Assembly (NCBI GenBank): GCA_018389105.1
Contig: JACATO010000162.1
Coordinates: 1 to 64,000, forward strand
DNA length: 64,000 bases
Direction: 5' to 3'
Origin: Nautilus pompilius
Taxonomy: Eukaryota; Mollusca; Cephalopoda; Nautilida; Nautilidae
Numbering within the stretch: position 1 is the first letter of the stretch; the number at the start of each line of letters is the position of its first letter. Position numbers and translations under genes: made by a program. The notes below the pieces were generated by a model. That model saw nothing but the letters and a program-made list of their open reading frames with translations. It did no database searches and had not been told where the DNA came from. This document shows, piece by piece, positions 12,776-24,200 of the stretch.

Positions 12776-14526
12776 CCATCTCCATTCCCAGCAATGTCTA
12801 TGCCCATCTAAATTATAAAAAAAATTTTAAATTTGCATATTCTACCTATTCCCAAAGAGTTTACCCCTTTTTCTTAAAATTGGCAATTCAAGGCGATATA
12901 CTCGGAATATTTGTCGCGACAGTTGGAATCTCACCGAAAAGAGTTTGTCACACTGTTTAGCAAGACACGAATAACTCCTTATTCTGGCGTTTGTCTGGCA
13001 CTAGATCTTTCGGAGTTCAAAGGCGTCAGTCGAGTAAAGCACTTTCACTGTCAGCGGATGGACCTCACCTCAAGCGCCTTCCGGATCTGTGAAGGTAAAA
13101 ATTCGAGGTAGATTACTGACATTCGCTCCGTCGAGCACAAAACTCTCGGATACAGCCAATCCTAGCTGAAAAGGATGGGAGCCAGTGTTTTTCTCTCCTT
13201 GCCGAAGATAATGATAGTCAATTGAAAGGAAACAAACCCGTGTTATCGATTATTTTCATCGATTCCTGTCCATTATAAATTATATCAATCGATATTTTTG
13301 TCCCCAAGAACCCCCTTTAAAAAAACAATCATTTATAATGGAAAAACAATTAAAACAATAGAAAAATCGAAATGTACACCCTGGTTGAAAATTATCAAAA
13401 ACTTTAATTTAAAAAAAAAAAAAAGAAATGGAAAATCAAAGTTCTCCGTAGACGGTCAGATTAATAATTCTTCTAAGGTTTCGTTTGTTAAAAGGTTTCT
13501 CCATTACTCTTTGGAAGTACTGACAGTCAGATTTGATTGGTTTCCTTTGAGGTTAACGAGACAGGTAAATCGCAAGAAAAAATTTTTTTTATTTATTTAA
13601 CGTTAGGGAATAAAACTAAAAACCAGGCTTGTTCATTAAACGACTCCAGCGTCCCCTCGGTTCTTCTCGCGCACTGTTTATTAGAGCCCTCGAGATTTTG
13701 ACGAGATTATAATTAAGATACACCTTCTTTCTTTCTTATTTCCCCAGCACTGTAGACATGTTGAGATTACTTTATCCAGAATATTACCGTCGGCGATCTT
13801 CTACTTTAATGTGTGGATGGGCAGGTATGGATTTGAAGTCGTCGGTGCGGAATTTTCATGAATGTGGACCGAGAGATTCATCAGTATCCGTGGAAACTTT
13901 CGGTGGCGCTACCAGTCACGGACCGGCAAGTTCAGTACACACCGGATCGTTTCACCGGTCATTTTTGGAATTCTACGGCATCTCTGCCAGTGAGTCCCTT
14001 ATTGAATGTTTTTTCACGATTTCAGTTTCCCTAAAGAACAATCTGAAAGCAGAAAGAATGAAGAATAGAAATCAATCGAAAAACAGTTTTTCCTGAAGCA
14101 TAAGAACAAAATAATAAATAAATACAAATAACAGACTGTTATTTGTGTATTCTGTACTATTTGGCAACGTTTTGCCTAACAAAATAAGTTGGAGGATATT
14201 TTAGACGTTCTTATTCGGCATTCATGCGCATCCATTTCTTCACAAATCCCCACTTTACAGAATGTTAGAAACCAATAGATTATAGGTATTTTCGTTCTTG
14301 ATATTTCGATTGTATAGAATGCTGACGTCATAGAAGGCGGACCGGACCTTGGCTCGTGTCCGCTTTGTGAAAGTGTCACAAATATTTCACATCCGGATCC
14401 AGCATCGTGCCCTTCATCGAACCCGACTAGGCTCTTGTAGGAAAAGCTAACATTATTTTCCTGCTGATAAGTCTAATGAGACCAGAAATGAGTGTCAAAG
14501 AGTGCTTCATCAAAATATATGTGTAT

Positions 14527-14930
14527 ACTCTCTCTCTCTCTCCCTCCCTCGCTCTCTCTCTGTACTGACGTCATCTGTCTCTCGCTCTCTCTGTACTGAC
14601 GTCATATCTCTCTCTCTCTCGCTCTCTCTCTGTACTGACGTCATCTGTCTCTCGCTCTCTTTGTACTGACGTCATATCTCTCTCTCTCTCGCTCTCTCTC
14701 TGTACTGACGTCATCTGTCTCTCACTCTCTCTGTACTGACGTCATATCTCTCTCTCTCTCGCTCTCTCTCTGTACTGACGTCATCTGTCTCTCACTCTCT
14801 CTGTACTGACGTCATATCTCTCTCTCTCTCTTCCTCGCTCTCTCTCTGTACTGACGTCATCCCTCTCTCTGTACTGACGTCATCTGTCTCTCGCTCTCTC
14901 TGTACTGACGTCATCTCTCTCTCTCTCTAG
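14527..14930 (+). repeat. CT array with 11 perfect CRE palindromes
   Basis: (CT)n interrupted by GTACTGACGTCAT. TGACGTCA occurs 11 times, starting at 14566, 14597, 14636, 14667, 14706, 14737, 14776, 14807, 14852, 14875 and 14906. The spacings are 31, 39, 31, 39, 31, 39 and 31, so a 70-bp higher-order unit of two subunits has been amplified. The last three copies are less regular. Confidence 0.97.
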
Positions 14931-15879
14931 TACACACCTGTACACGACCATACATGTTTTTTTGATTATTATTTTTGTTTCTTTATAGAATAGAAGAAAA
15001 AATCTTTTGTCACTAATGAATATAAGTGGTGCTATCTATTGTAAGCAGACATTTTCATTATTATTATACAATTATTATTAAGAACATTATCTGATATAAA
15101 AGTTTATTGGAATAACGTTGAAATAAAACTAACACGTAGCTCAGTGAATGCAAAGAACAAAATATTCCATCTTCATGCTGAAAATTATTTTGATATGTAA
15201 GGAAATGTTATTATGCTCAATTCTGAATAAGATAGGTGGATGATGAAAAAAGAGAGGTAACTCTGGTGGACCTACTGGTTATGAGGTCATAGGGATAAAT
15301 CAAAAAGGATGCCTAATTTTTTCAGCTGGCTACTGAGTTGACGGTTGAATGTATTTCATATTTTTAGAGGAAATATATCACGGAAAAAATCTATAAAATC
15401 TATTATTACTAAATTATTGATATCAGCCTTACCGCTATTTGATTAAACCAGTGTAGCCCATTGTTTTGCTTGTTTGCAGCTTCTTATTAATCCATGCTTT
15501 CATATTTATTATTGGATTTGTCCTGCATGTAATTGTTTTCTATCCAAAAGGTGATAGTATAATTTCGTCAACACGGCGAAATTTTATTAAAATCACATTT
15601 TAGCCTGTAAATGCTACAGTGAAGAACTTTAACTGTCCTTTCATAGTTAACTGAACTACCTTTGACCTAAGCATCTACAATCTTGCTACAGCAGAAAAAC
15701 AAGACAACAAATAACAAAGGGGATTATCCACGTGATGCTTGAGGCGGCACCTTTCACGCACGATGTGTCTGCGCGACAGCCGGCTCTGGAATTCGTATTT
15801 GTACAGACAGTACTGTTAAAACAAGAGGCAGTACCGCAGAACGGCTGGTACTTCAAGCAGCACGATGACACATGTAATA
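14931..15879. other. AT-rich intergenic DNA
   Basis: No gene or structured repeat recognised between the CRE array and the Tc1-like remnant. Confidence 0.5.
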
Positions 15880-16620
15880 CATGCAAACTGCGTTATTGCA
15901 GAGAATATACAAAGAAAAAAATAAATACATTATACTGTGCATTAGTATTTCGTATAGGAACCCCTTTGCCTCACACATATATATGTTCAAAATATCCTCT
16001 GGCACTTTCCACAGTTCTTCCGCTGAAGAGCACCTGCTTCCAGGTTTGGCCATTCCACCGTTTAAGTCCTGCTGCCCATTCAGCTGACTTTTTCTCAGCA
16101 AAGATTTCCGGGAAGTTACGCATCCACTTCACGTTAATGTCTGGTCATTCCGAAAGATCTCCACCGGCTCATTGTCTATCGAGTAGAGATCATAGCCTGG
16201 GGTACTTAACATCGGGTTTGGGCTTCCTTCATCGACCACATCTGGTGTCGACAGTAGCAGTTTCGCCTGCCCCTCCGCCCCTCCCCTCAGCCCTTCATAC
16301 AGCTCTTTCTGAAACATGAAGTCGGCTGCGATCTCTGCATGCACGACTCTTCACCAGCCAAGACTCTGATTTCTATACATTCGTCATGTGATATTTCCTT
16401 TCCAGGATCCGCAGTATTCACCACACTGCAAAGATATCACCGCCTATACTTTAAATATCCCCCCTTGCAGGCGTGGCACTTTCTGATTGCTTGCATGCCA
16501 ACCAATCACAGTCTACTATATCAACACGTGACTGTACTATGGTGCATTTCATTTTTACACACACGATATGATTCTATCAGGTGTTAATTACATTTTATAC
16601 TCAGTTTTTCCTCTGTTGCC
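15880..16620 (-). mobile_element. Tc1/mariner-like transposon remnant, copy 1
   Basis: The minus strand is collinear with 50181-51270 (same 5' region with AGTATAAAATG, CAGTCACGTGTTG, GCAAGCAATCAGAAAGTGCCA). Broken reading frames recall a Tc1 transposase: KEIS near the N-terminus, and later NVK, followed by WKQVLFS, the block before the second catalytic Asp of this family. Frameshifts and stops show it is dead. Confidence 0.7.
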
Positions 16621-16649
16621 ATAAGTATTTCCAATACTGCGCGCGCACG

Positions 16650-16658
16650 TACACACAC

Positions 16659-16696
<38 letters not shown>

Positions 16697-16697
16697 A
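16650..16697 (+). repeat. (AC)n microsatellite
   Basis: About 22 AC units with small interruptions, followed by the shared CATAATTGTGGAGTCA motif. Confidence 0.95.
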
Positions 16698-16851
16698 CAC
16701 CGGAAGTCATAATTGTGGAGTCATCGATAAATAAATGATAACATTAAACATAGGAAAAGATATTTAAATAAAGAACATCGCATATGAAAAGTTCGAAGAT
16801 AATTGTTTTGCTTACACAGTGCCCTCCTTTTTTAATCAATCCTATTCTATA

Positions 16852-17443
16852 CAGTTGAGCCCCGCGTATTCGCGGCCCCGGTTATTCGCGGAATTTTCCT
16901 TAGAACCTAACTAATAATTGTTCGTGGAAACCCCCGCATATTCGCGGAATCGCAAATATCTTCCGCGATATTTTTGGCTTTTTTCGTGGCAATGTATATT
17001 TTTTCACGCTTTTTAACACTAAATTATTAATAACAATATAGTTTACTAATTTTGTAATATAAATACTAACGTAAATTCAGCAAAATATCAATATAAAATA
17101 AACGCTATTGGCTGGAGGTTTGAAAGTAGCCAATCAGAGAGCGTTATTCATTTCTCCTCGCTGCTGATTGGCTGCTGCCCCACCAGGCGTTGTCTCAGGC
17201 AGATACAGCCCAGCAGCCCCGCATCATCCCAGTTTACCGCGTGTAGCTATCTCGAGTGTTTCTCTGAGTGTTGTTTTTTTTATTATTTTTTATTATTTTA
17301 TATATTACTTATATTTTACGTTATATTTTGACGTGTTTTTATAGGCAAATTTTATGGCCCACGTCCAATATTCGCGGTTTTTTTTCACTCTTCGCGGGTG
17401 CTCAAGGGACGTAACCCCCGCGAATACCGGGGGAGGACAACTG
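16852..17443. mobile_element. pogo/Tigger-like MITE, 592 bp
   Basis: Terminal inverted repeats: the left end reads CAGTTGAGCCCCGCGTATTC and the right end, reverse-complemented, reads CAGTTGTCCTCCCCCGGTAT, each continuing into TTCGCGG. TA flanks both ends (16850-16851 and 17444-17445), the target duplication of Tc1/pogo transposons. The TATTCGCGG motif recurs inside. No transposase is present, so it is non-autonomous. It sits 100 bp beyond SLC46-like exon 4. Confidence 0.85.
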
Positions 17444-17543
17444 TATGTACAATTATGTTCATTATAAATTAGTTTACGCGTGAAATATGGGATGTCTGAT
17501 GCGTGTGTTCGTGTTCTTGAGACGTGTGTGCAAAACTACTTAC

Positions 17544-17700
17544 CCAAAACAAACGATGGGTATTGCGCTCATCGCCGCCATCACTATGAAAACGAGGCCG
17601 GGCATGGTGAGCAGGACGGCGGAATAGACCGAGTTAAATATGATTTCAAATACGAACATGCAGAAGGCTTCCAAGCAGCATAACCCGGCAAACAGAGATG
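17544..17700 (-). CDS. SLC46-like exon 4 (helices 11-12)
   Basis: 157 nt between acceptor gtttttcag (17709-17701) and donor gtaagt (17543-17538). It codes SLFAGLCCLEAF and IIFNSVYSA, which match the helix 11 region of SLC46 proteins, then a hydrophobic helix 12. It ends in phase 2. If the intron were retained, translation would stop at once (GGG TAA). Confidence 0.87.
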
Positions 17701-19240
17701 CTGAAAAACACAACACCATCAACAACAATAACAACAGTAAAAAAAAAAACAACAGTAAGTGAAAATCCGTCACAACTTGCTTTCTCTTGACTTCAAATCC
17801 ATTTTACAACCGTAGTCTACACAGGTGAAAGACGCAAATCGCTATAGTAACAGATGAAGTCTGCACATGCATGTATTTCGAAAACGATTGTGATTTTGGA
17901 GTGCACGCTAACTGTGAAACAAACATCAAAAACTGAATGCTATTTGATATTAGAGTATTCCATTCCGTAATCCGGTTTTTTTCTGTATTATATCTTTAAA
18001 ATTGTGCACGGTAATTGGAATATTTACGAAACAACAAAAAAAATGATGACTTTATTTTATAAACTTTTCAAAATTCACAATAAATACGTCGTTCTGTTAA
18101 AAGTTCGCAAGTTCTACACTGGGAACCAATTCACCTTCAATGATTGATATAAGGAAACAAAAGTATCAAAATGCCATTTGCCCTATTTTTCATACTATAT
18201 TTACTAGTCCGTAGAATTTCTATAGTGACGGAAATACCATACTTTTGAACACACGGTGTTTTGGCTCTTCGCTCCGTGTTCGGGAACAAGTTAAATTAAG
18301 TTGTCCAATATTAGTTATGGCGGTTCTACAATACAGGGAAAGACCGTAACTTTAACTGTCGCGAGGAGATTGCAGAGGATGGGACGCCATTAATGGAACT
18401 CTCGATGGTGTGGAATACCTTTCCATTACTGATGTATGGCGAATGTTTCGGAAGAATTTAGACTCGGGAAGTTTCACTTATTAAGCGGCTAATCTATTTG
18501 TCTGTGGTTTGCTGGAAATGGGTTTGGGGCAGGGAACCAGGTAAACTAGTTAAATGTTATTATTCTGAGTAGGCGCGTTTTCGTCATCGGATTATTTTGA
18601 AATTTATCTGTATTGAGCCCTTCACTCTTTCTCTGTAAAAGCATCCCTGCTAAGGAGTAAACGTTACTGGCCGACCAGACTTTTCAATGTAAAATTCTAT
18701 CACTTTTCTCTTCGCAAAGTGCGATAAATACATGGAGAACATCAGTCCGTCTAGCAGCAAGAAACTCTCGTTAATTTGGAGCGTAAACACTTCGAAGAAT
18801 ATAAACCTTCGAGAAAGTTAATATAGCAAGGTTCAAACGCTTTATTAATAGCAGCCAGGTACCTTCCAATGTAATCAGGTTTTATTTTCCAGCAAAACAC
18901 AAACGCTCCCTCTGCCGGCTTCTCTTTGTCTGTTGCAGCAGAAATTATGTGGAGGATAGTTAATCAGCACGATCTTCTCCCATTCTCTACCGTGCGTAGA
19001 GCAGATCTGAATCTGATGTTGACTTTAAAATTCACGCAGGGATGAGTTCCAGGCAGAAATGCATAAACAAATAGACAACAACGGCGCAGAATTAACGAGG
19101 AATTATTCCGGAAGTAAGAAGAGATCAACCGGTCTTTCTTCTTGGCAAGAGGGTGGTTGAGTTACTAAATGTTGAAAACATGTAAGAGAGAGAGAGAGGG
19201 GGGAGAGAGATGGAGAGAGAGAGAGAGAGGAGAGAGAGAG

Positions 19241-19273
<33 letters not shown>

Positions 19274-21238
19274 TAGAGAGAGAGAAATGAGGGAAGAGAG
19301 AGAGATGGAGAGAGAGAGAGAGAGAGATGAAGGAGAGAAGAGAGATTAAGAGAAAGAGAGAGAGATGAAGAGAGAGCTAGAGGGAGAAGATCGAGAGCAG
19401 AGAATATGACGTCTTTCGGCGGAAGTTGCTTGTAAAAACGAAACTATTCTATCACGTTTCTGAAATACCTGAAATAACATTCCATGGGATCTCGTTACCC
19501 GAACTGTAACATTCCGAGAAACAACAACAGCAACAAAAAAAAAGAGCCGAAATCGTTTTACAATAGAACGAAACGGGACGGGCACCAGAGAGGTTGTGAG
19601 GGCAGTTTTCCGTTAGCAGACGACCCGCCTGTTTTTAATCCTCGAAGCGAGTTGAAAGGTGCGGGTGGCTGCCCAGGTGAGTGGACATTTTAAGATGGTT
19701 TGATCTGAATCTTGATTAAAAAAAACACACAAACAAACGGAAACACGCTAATACCAGTTCGAATTTAAGAAACCGGTGGGTGGAGGGTTAAATAAAAAAA
19801 GGTTTCCGTCTTTGACATGGAGGTGGCGAGTTCGCTGGTGTGATGATTCCTTTATCATGGTGTTAATTAAACTACTCCACCGTATCTCGCGGGTGAGCGC
19901 CGCCCGAGGGAAATGATCAAAGAAGCCGCTACCTGCGGCGCTGAGTCGTAGAGGATGACCAAACTGTTGGATGCTTGGAGAAACCAAAACCGATGGTAAA
20001 TTTAAAGGCCACAGAAAATCTGTTTGTAAGCAGTAGCTTAAAAGCTCACAACTTTTGCCATTTGCTTTGTATTATTCCATTTTGTTTTTTAATTGACCAA
20101 TTAACTAATTCTCTTCCTTATATTCTCCAGGTATATGTAGACGTAAGGATGTTAGCATAACACAGAATTACTAAATCTATTTGATTATCCTCCCATTTTA
20201 CTCTACAATGCGGGGAAGTTCCGCCCAGATATTTGCCATCATCTTAGCCATCCTACTTTCAGTTGACTACGTTACATCGTAAAGAAATATATTCTAATTT
20301 AACTTGGTGCCGCTAGATGGCATTAACGCCCCAACTCTGCGCCAGGAGAACACGTTAAGAAGTCTTTAGTGGTATTTCACATAATTAGATTAACTGTGTA
20401 ACTGTACAATTTCAGAATTTCCGAATTTGTTATTAATGGAGCATAAAATTATTTAGGCTTCTTATAATAAGAAATTTAATAAATTGTTTACAACATCAAT
20501 AAAATGGAAGTTGGATCCTACAAAACAGTTTCTAGAATGTCTGAGACGGAAAGCTGAATGGCCGGAAGCGCCACGTGGAAGGTACGATACTAATGCGGAA
20601 AGAGATAGCAGCGGGGTCTACTTTTAATCCTGAAAAATAAAAGAAAAAAATATCTGCTTATTTTAATAAATACAATTCCATGAATGCCATCCATTAGTCT
20701 TTTTTGGACTCTTTTTCGACTTTTGTCTTTCCGGTCAGATTGTGTGTTGTCTTAACCGATACTAACTCTTGTAGCGATGTCCTGGAGATTTAACATAATC
20801 GAAAACAACCGTGCTGTGTACTTCCTGCACGTGCAGCTATAACGTTAATTATGTTATATAAATTTGCATCATTTCCCAGGGTTCTATATTTTCCTCGCCG
20901 TGACCTTTAGAGAGTAAACAGAAATATGAGTTGACAAAGAATAAATTGTTTTAAAGATGGCTAATTAAATGATAGCGTAAAAAATTATAGAGACTCAGAG
21001 AGAGAGAGATGGAGAGAGAGAGAGAGATGGAAGAGAGAAGAGATAGAGAGAGAGAGATGGAGAGAGATGGAGAGAGAGAAGAGAGAGAGATGATGATGAT
21101 GCACGTCAGTATCCAGAGAGAGCGAGATGGAGAGCGAGCGAGAGGCGCGAGAGAGAGAGATGATGCTTCTGCTGATGACGTCAGTATACAAGAGAGAGCG
21201 AATGGAGAGGAGCGAGAGATGATGATGACGTCAGTCAC

Positions 21239-21281
<43 letters not shown>

Positions 21282-24200
21282 AGATGGAGAGAGAGAGCAA
21301 ACATATATTTTTTAAATTGACTCTTTTCTTAAAATGCATCTACTTTTTCTATGTATTTCTACTGTGTTTTTTCACAACTAATGGTAGCTGAAATCTTGCT
21401 ACAGCAGTTAGAGAATGTAGCCGAAGCAATAGCGATTCATAACCACTCACAATTAAATAGCAGTTCATGATCTGAACAGCAGCAGCAGCAGCAGCAGAGG
21501 CAGGCAGTATGAAGTACCTCTAAAAATAGACTGGACTCGGACCTTTTCATAAACAAACGGAATCCTTCATAGATTTTAACCAACCCCCCGGTTCCTCTCA
21601 CTTTCTATATCGGAAAAATAAAAATAAAAAAAACGTTATCAAGGCAAAATTTCCCCGACAGATTGTTAGAACAGGTTTCTACTTAACAGTTAGCAAGGAA
21701 ACCAATAATTATATTCAATTGCTCAGTATGATTTCAAGTGGATTAGATCTCAATGAGAAGCAGAGATTGGATGGAGAAACCCGTTCCCCAGTAAAACATG
21801 GCTCAAACCTACTCCAGTCCGCCGAAAAGGTGCGACTCTAAGTCTGCTCTGTTCACAACCTTAATATTCGCTTAACCAAGTGATAACTCATTTTATTCCC
21901 TTCTCTAAGGTTCCCAAATACACCCTAAGAACCAAGCTGCATATTTTAAAGCAAAACTTTTGTATATAAAAAAAAAATATATATATATATCGCGGCAGAA
22001 TTAAGAGCAGAATACTTTTAAATAATTTCAAGTTGATGAAAACATGTCTAAAAAATAGAAGAAAATCCTTCCACAACTTCATCACCTCTGATTTCTACCC
22101 ACATCCTAGATTTCTCTCTCCGTCAAAATGCTGGCATTGTGATATCAAATCATTCGTGATGGATTCTGCTTCTGTGAATCCTCTCTCGTACATTCCCGTC
22201 CTGTTGTGCCAATGCACGAGAGCTCCACGTCTAGACATGTCCGCGAGCACTTTCTCGGAGACCCCGTGCTCTCTCTCATCCGTTTCCTGCCTACTGGAAA
22301 CCGCGCATGCGCAAGCACTTCTGTAAGCTGCCACTAAACCAGCCAAAAAGTCGGCGAGGAATATCTGCGGAAAACTGGAGAGGTTTGTAACAACTGGAAT
22401 TTTGGTGGTTTCCTTAGAGGCATCTATGGGCGGAAAAAAGGGGACTCACTTCCCCCTAAAGACCACAAAAAAAACAAAAAAACACAGAAGCATGCGTCAA
22501 ATGAACGCAGGCCCTTTTGCAGCTTTACCGTTGGTTGAACGGTTTTTCTCGCGAACTGTTAAATTGGAATCGGTTCACGATTCTTTGTAAGGCTGTATGT
22601 CGGCGACGCCGAAAGTATTCCACTGCCGGGTGCTGGAATCTTCGCGCAGTTTAACCCCTCGCCTCCCAGCAGGAGCTATCTTGTTTGGAAACGTTGCTAC
22701 ACGCACTTGCTACTGGATAGACGTATTTTTAACATCCATTTCAGGACGGCTGGTAGAAGTACTGAAGAAAGTGCACTAAGCTCACCACAAAAACTGACCA
22801 AAGGAATTTCATTTACTTCAACTGCATCTAAGAGAGGAGTGCGCCATCGCTTAACATGGGAGTCTGAAGCGTTGCACTGCGGGAAGGCCTTTTTTAAAAA
22901 GCTGTTGTCGGACAGAGGGTTGTGTCGTATTTTACAATCAGCTTTACCACACTTTGGTAATGTGTGGGCAGGGAGTTGATTTGGCACAAATCCAGCAAAC
23001 AGACAACCGCAAGGAATTCTCTTACAAAATATTTTAAACAGAAGCACACCCAGTATTTACTAAGATACCGTTCCAGCAAGACTCGAATGTTTACGAACGC
23101 TGATCGAATTTGAACCCACGTAATGTAAGCAAAATCGAATGTCAATGTCCAACGATTTCCTCGAGAGTCTCAGATACAGTAACTATTCGTTGAGATCAGT
23201 GCGCGGCACGTGTAGATATCTTTATTCCATGCTTAATATAATAAGCATCTGAATAAAAACAGGGCAGGGCTTTGATTATTTATAGGATTCCTCCTCAAAA
23301 GCGGTTTTTTGCCGCGAGATCAAAAGAAATATTTACCTGCATATTTGTTTGTAGTTATTTTCCTTAAAGATTTATAAACGTTATGCATGCGCAAGAGAAC
23401 AATATGTCCGTGTGTGTGTGTAGTTTCTTTATCTTCACTATCCGCTTCTGTTCTGTCCCCGCTCTTTTGATCTGACGGTTTCCTTCTCGTCCCCTTTCCG
23501 CCTTCAAAAACTACTGGATGTCATCGAGCGACCTGACTCGTTTCCCTCGTGGCTGCTAGGCACCCCCCCCGGCCTTACTCAAACGGTTTACTGTTTCATC
23601 GCCAGACTAGGATCTATCCGTCCCATGTTTATAAATTATTGAGAAAAGTTTCTTATCTCGGTTTTCTGCTGCTGAGAGTCCTTCCCACCACAGTCAGAAC
23701 AGAGAAACACCACGTAAACAACCGTAGCATCTGTCACCAAAAACAAAAAAGAAAGCCCTCCCCTTTTCGTTGTTGTTTGTACTGTGAGTTCGATAAGCTG
23801 TCGGCCTTCAGCTGTGCCAGCTGTCTGGGGCCCTTTCACGGAGGAATCAGGAACTTTTCTAGAAAAAGGGGACCCGAAGAAAGGGAAAAAAAAAAAAAAA
23901 AAAAAAGGTGAGTTATTCCCCCTTATCAGAAATATGCAATATCCCCCTTTTTAAAAAAAAAAACCCACTTTTTAATATCCAAGCCCTTTCAAGTACACGT
24001 TTATCTGTACAATGCGTGACCACTCACACGCGCTGTTTTTAGCATACCTGTTGTTTCTTTGGATAACGGAAGCTCTACTTACCTTGTTCTTCCGGTGAAA
24101 CCAGACCAGACATGGCGGCCCTTATGCTGGGAAAGACCAGGTAGCAAAACAGGCTGGCAGCAGCATCTGTCAGACGAGGAAACAAACAGCAGATTTACCT

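Larger units (their letters stand above)
8606..14526. other. Globin A 3' flank and intergenic DNA
   Basis: No coding exon is supported. A tRNA-like SINE trace lies at about 12690-12775, and a GTTCGATTCCC box B-like stretch lies near 11438. The rest is AT-rich unique-looking sequence, possibly carrying the unlocated last exon of the SLC46-like gene. Confidence 0.4.
17710..24076 (-). other. SLC46-like intron 3 with repeats
   Basis: About 6.4 kb between exons 3 and 4. It holds dispersed repeat copy 2, a GA array at 19183-19383 and a CRE/GA array at 20995-21298. No conserved exon was seen on either strand. Confidence 0.7.

Noticed and set aside
14527-14930. CRISPR array
   Set aside because: The regular spacing comes from CT linkers, not unique spacers, and the genome is eukaryotic with split genes.
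16129-16344. Possible last exon of the SLC46-like gene (acidic tail-like peptide)
   Set aside because: No acceptor gives the required phase 2 entry, and the sequence matches the Tc1-like element at 50 kb.
22597-23150. Possible retroelement coding remnant
   Set aside because: Broken peptides show no recognisable reverse transcriptase, integrase or transposase motif.
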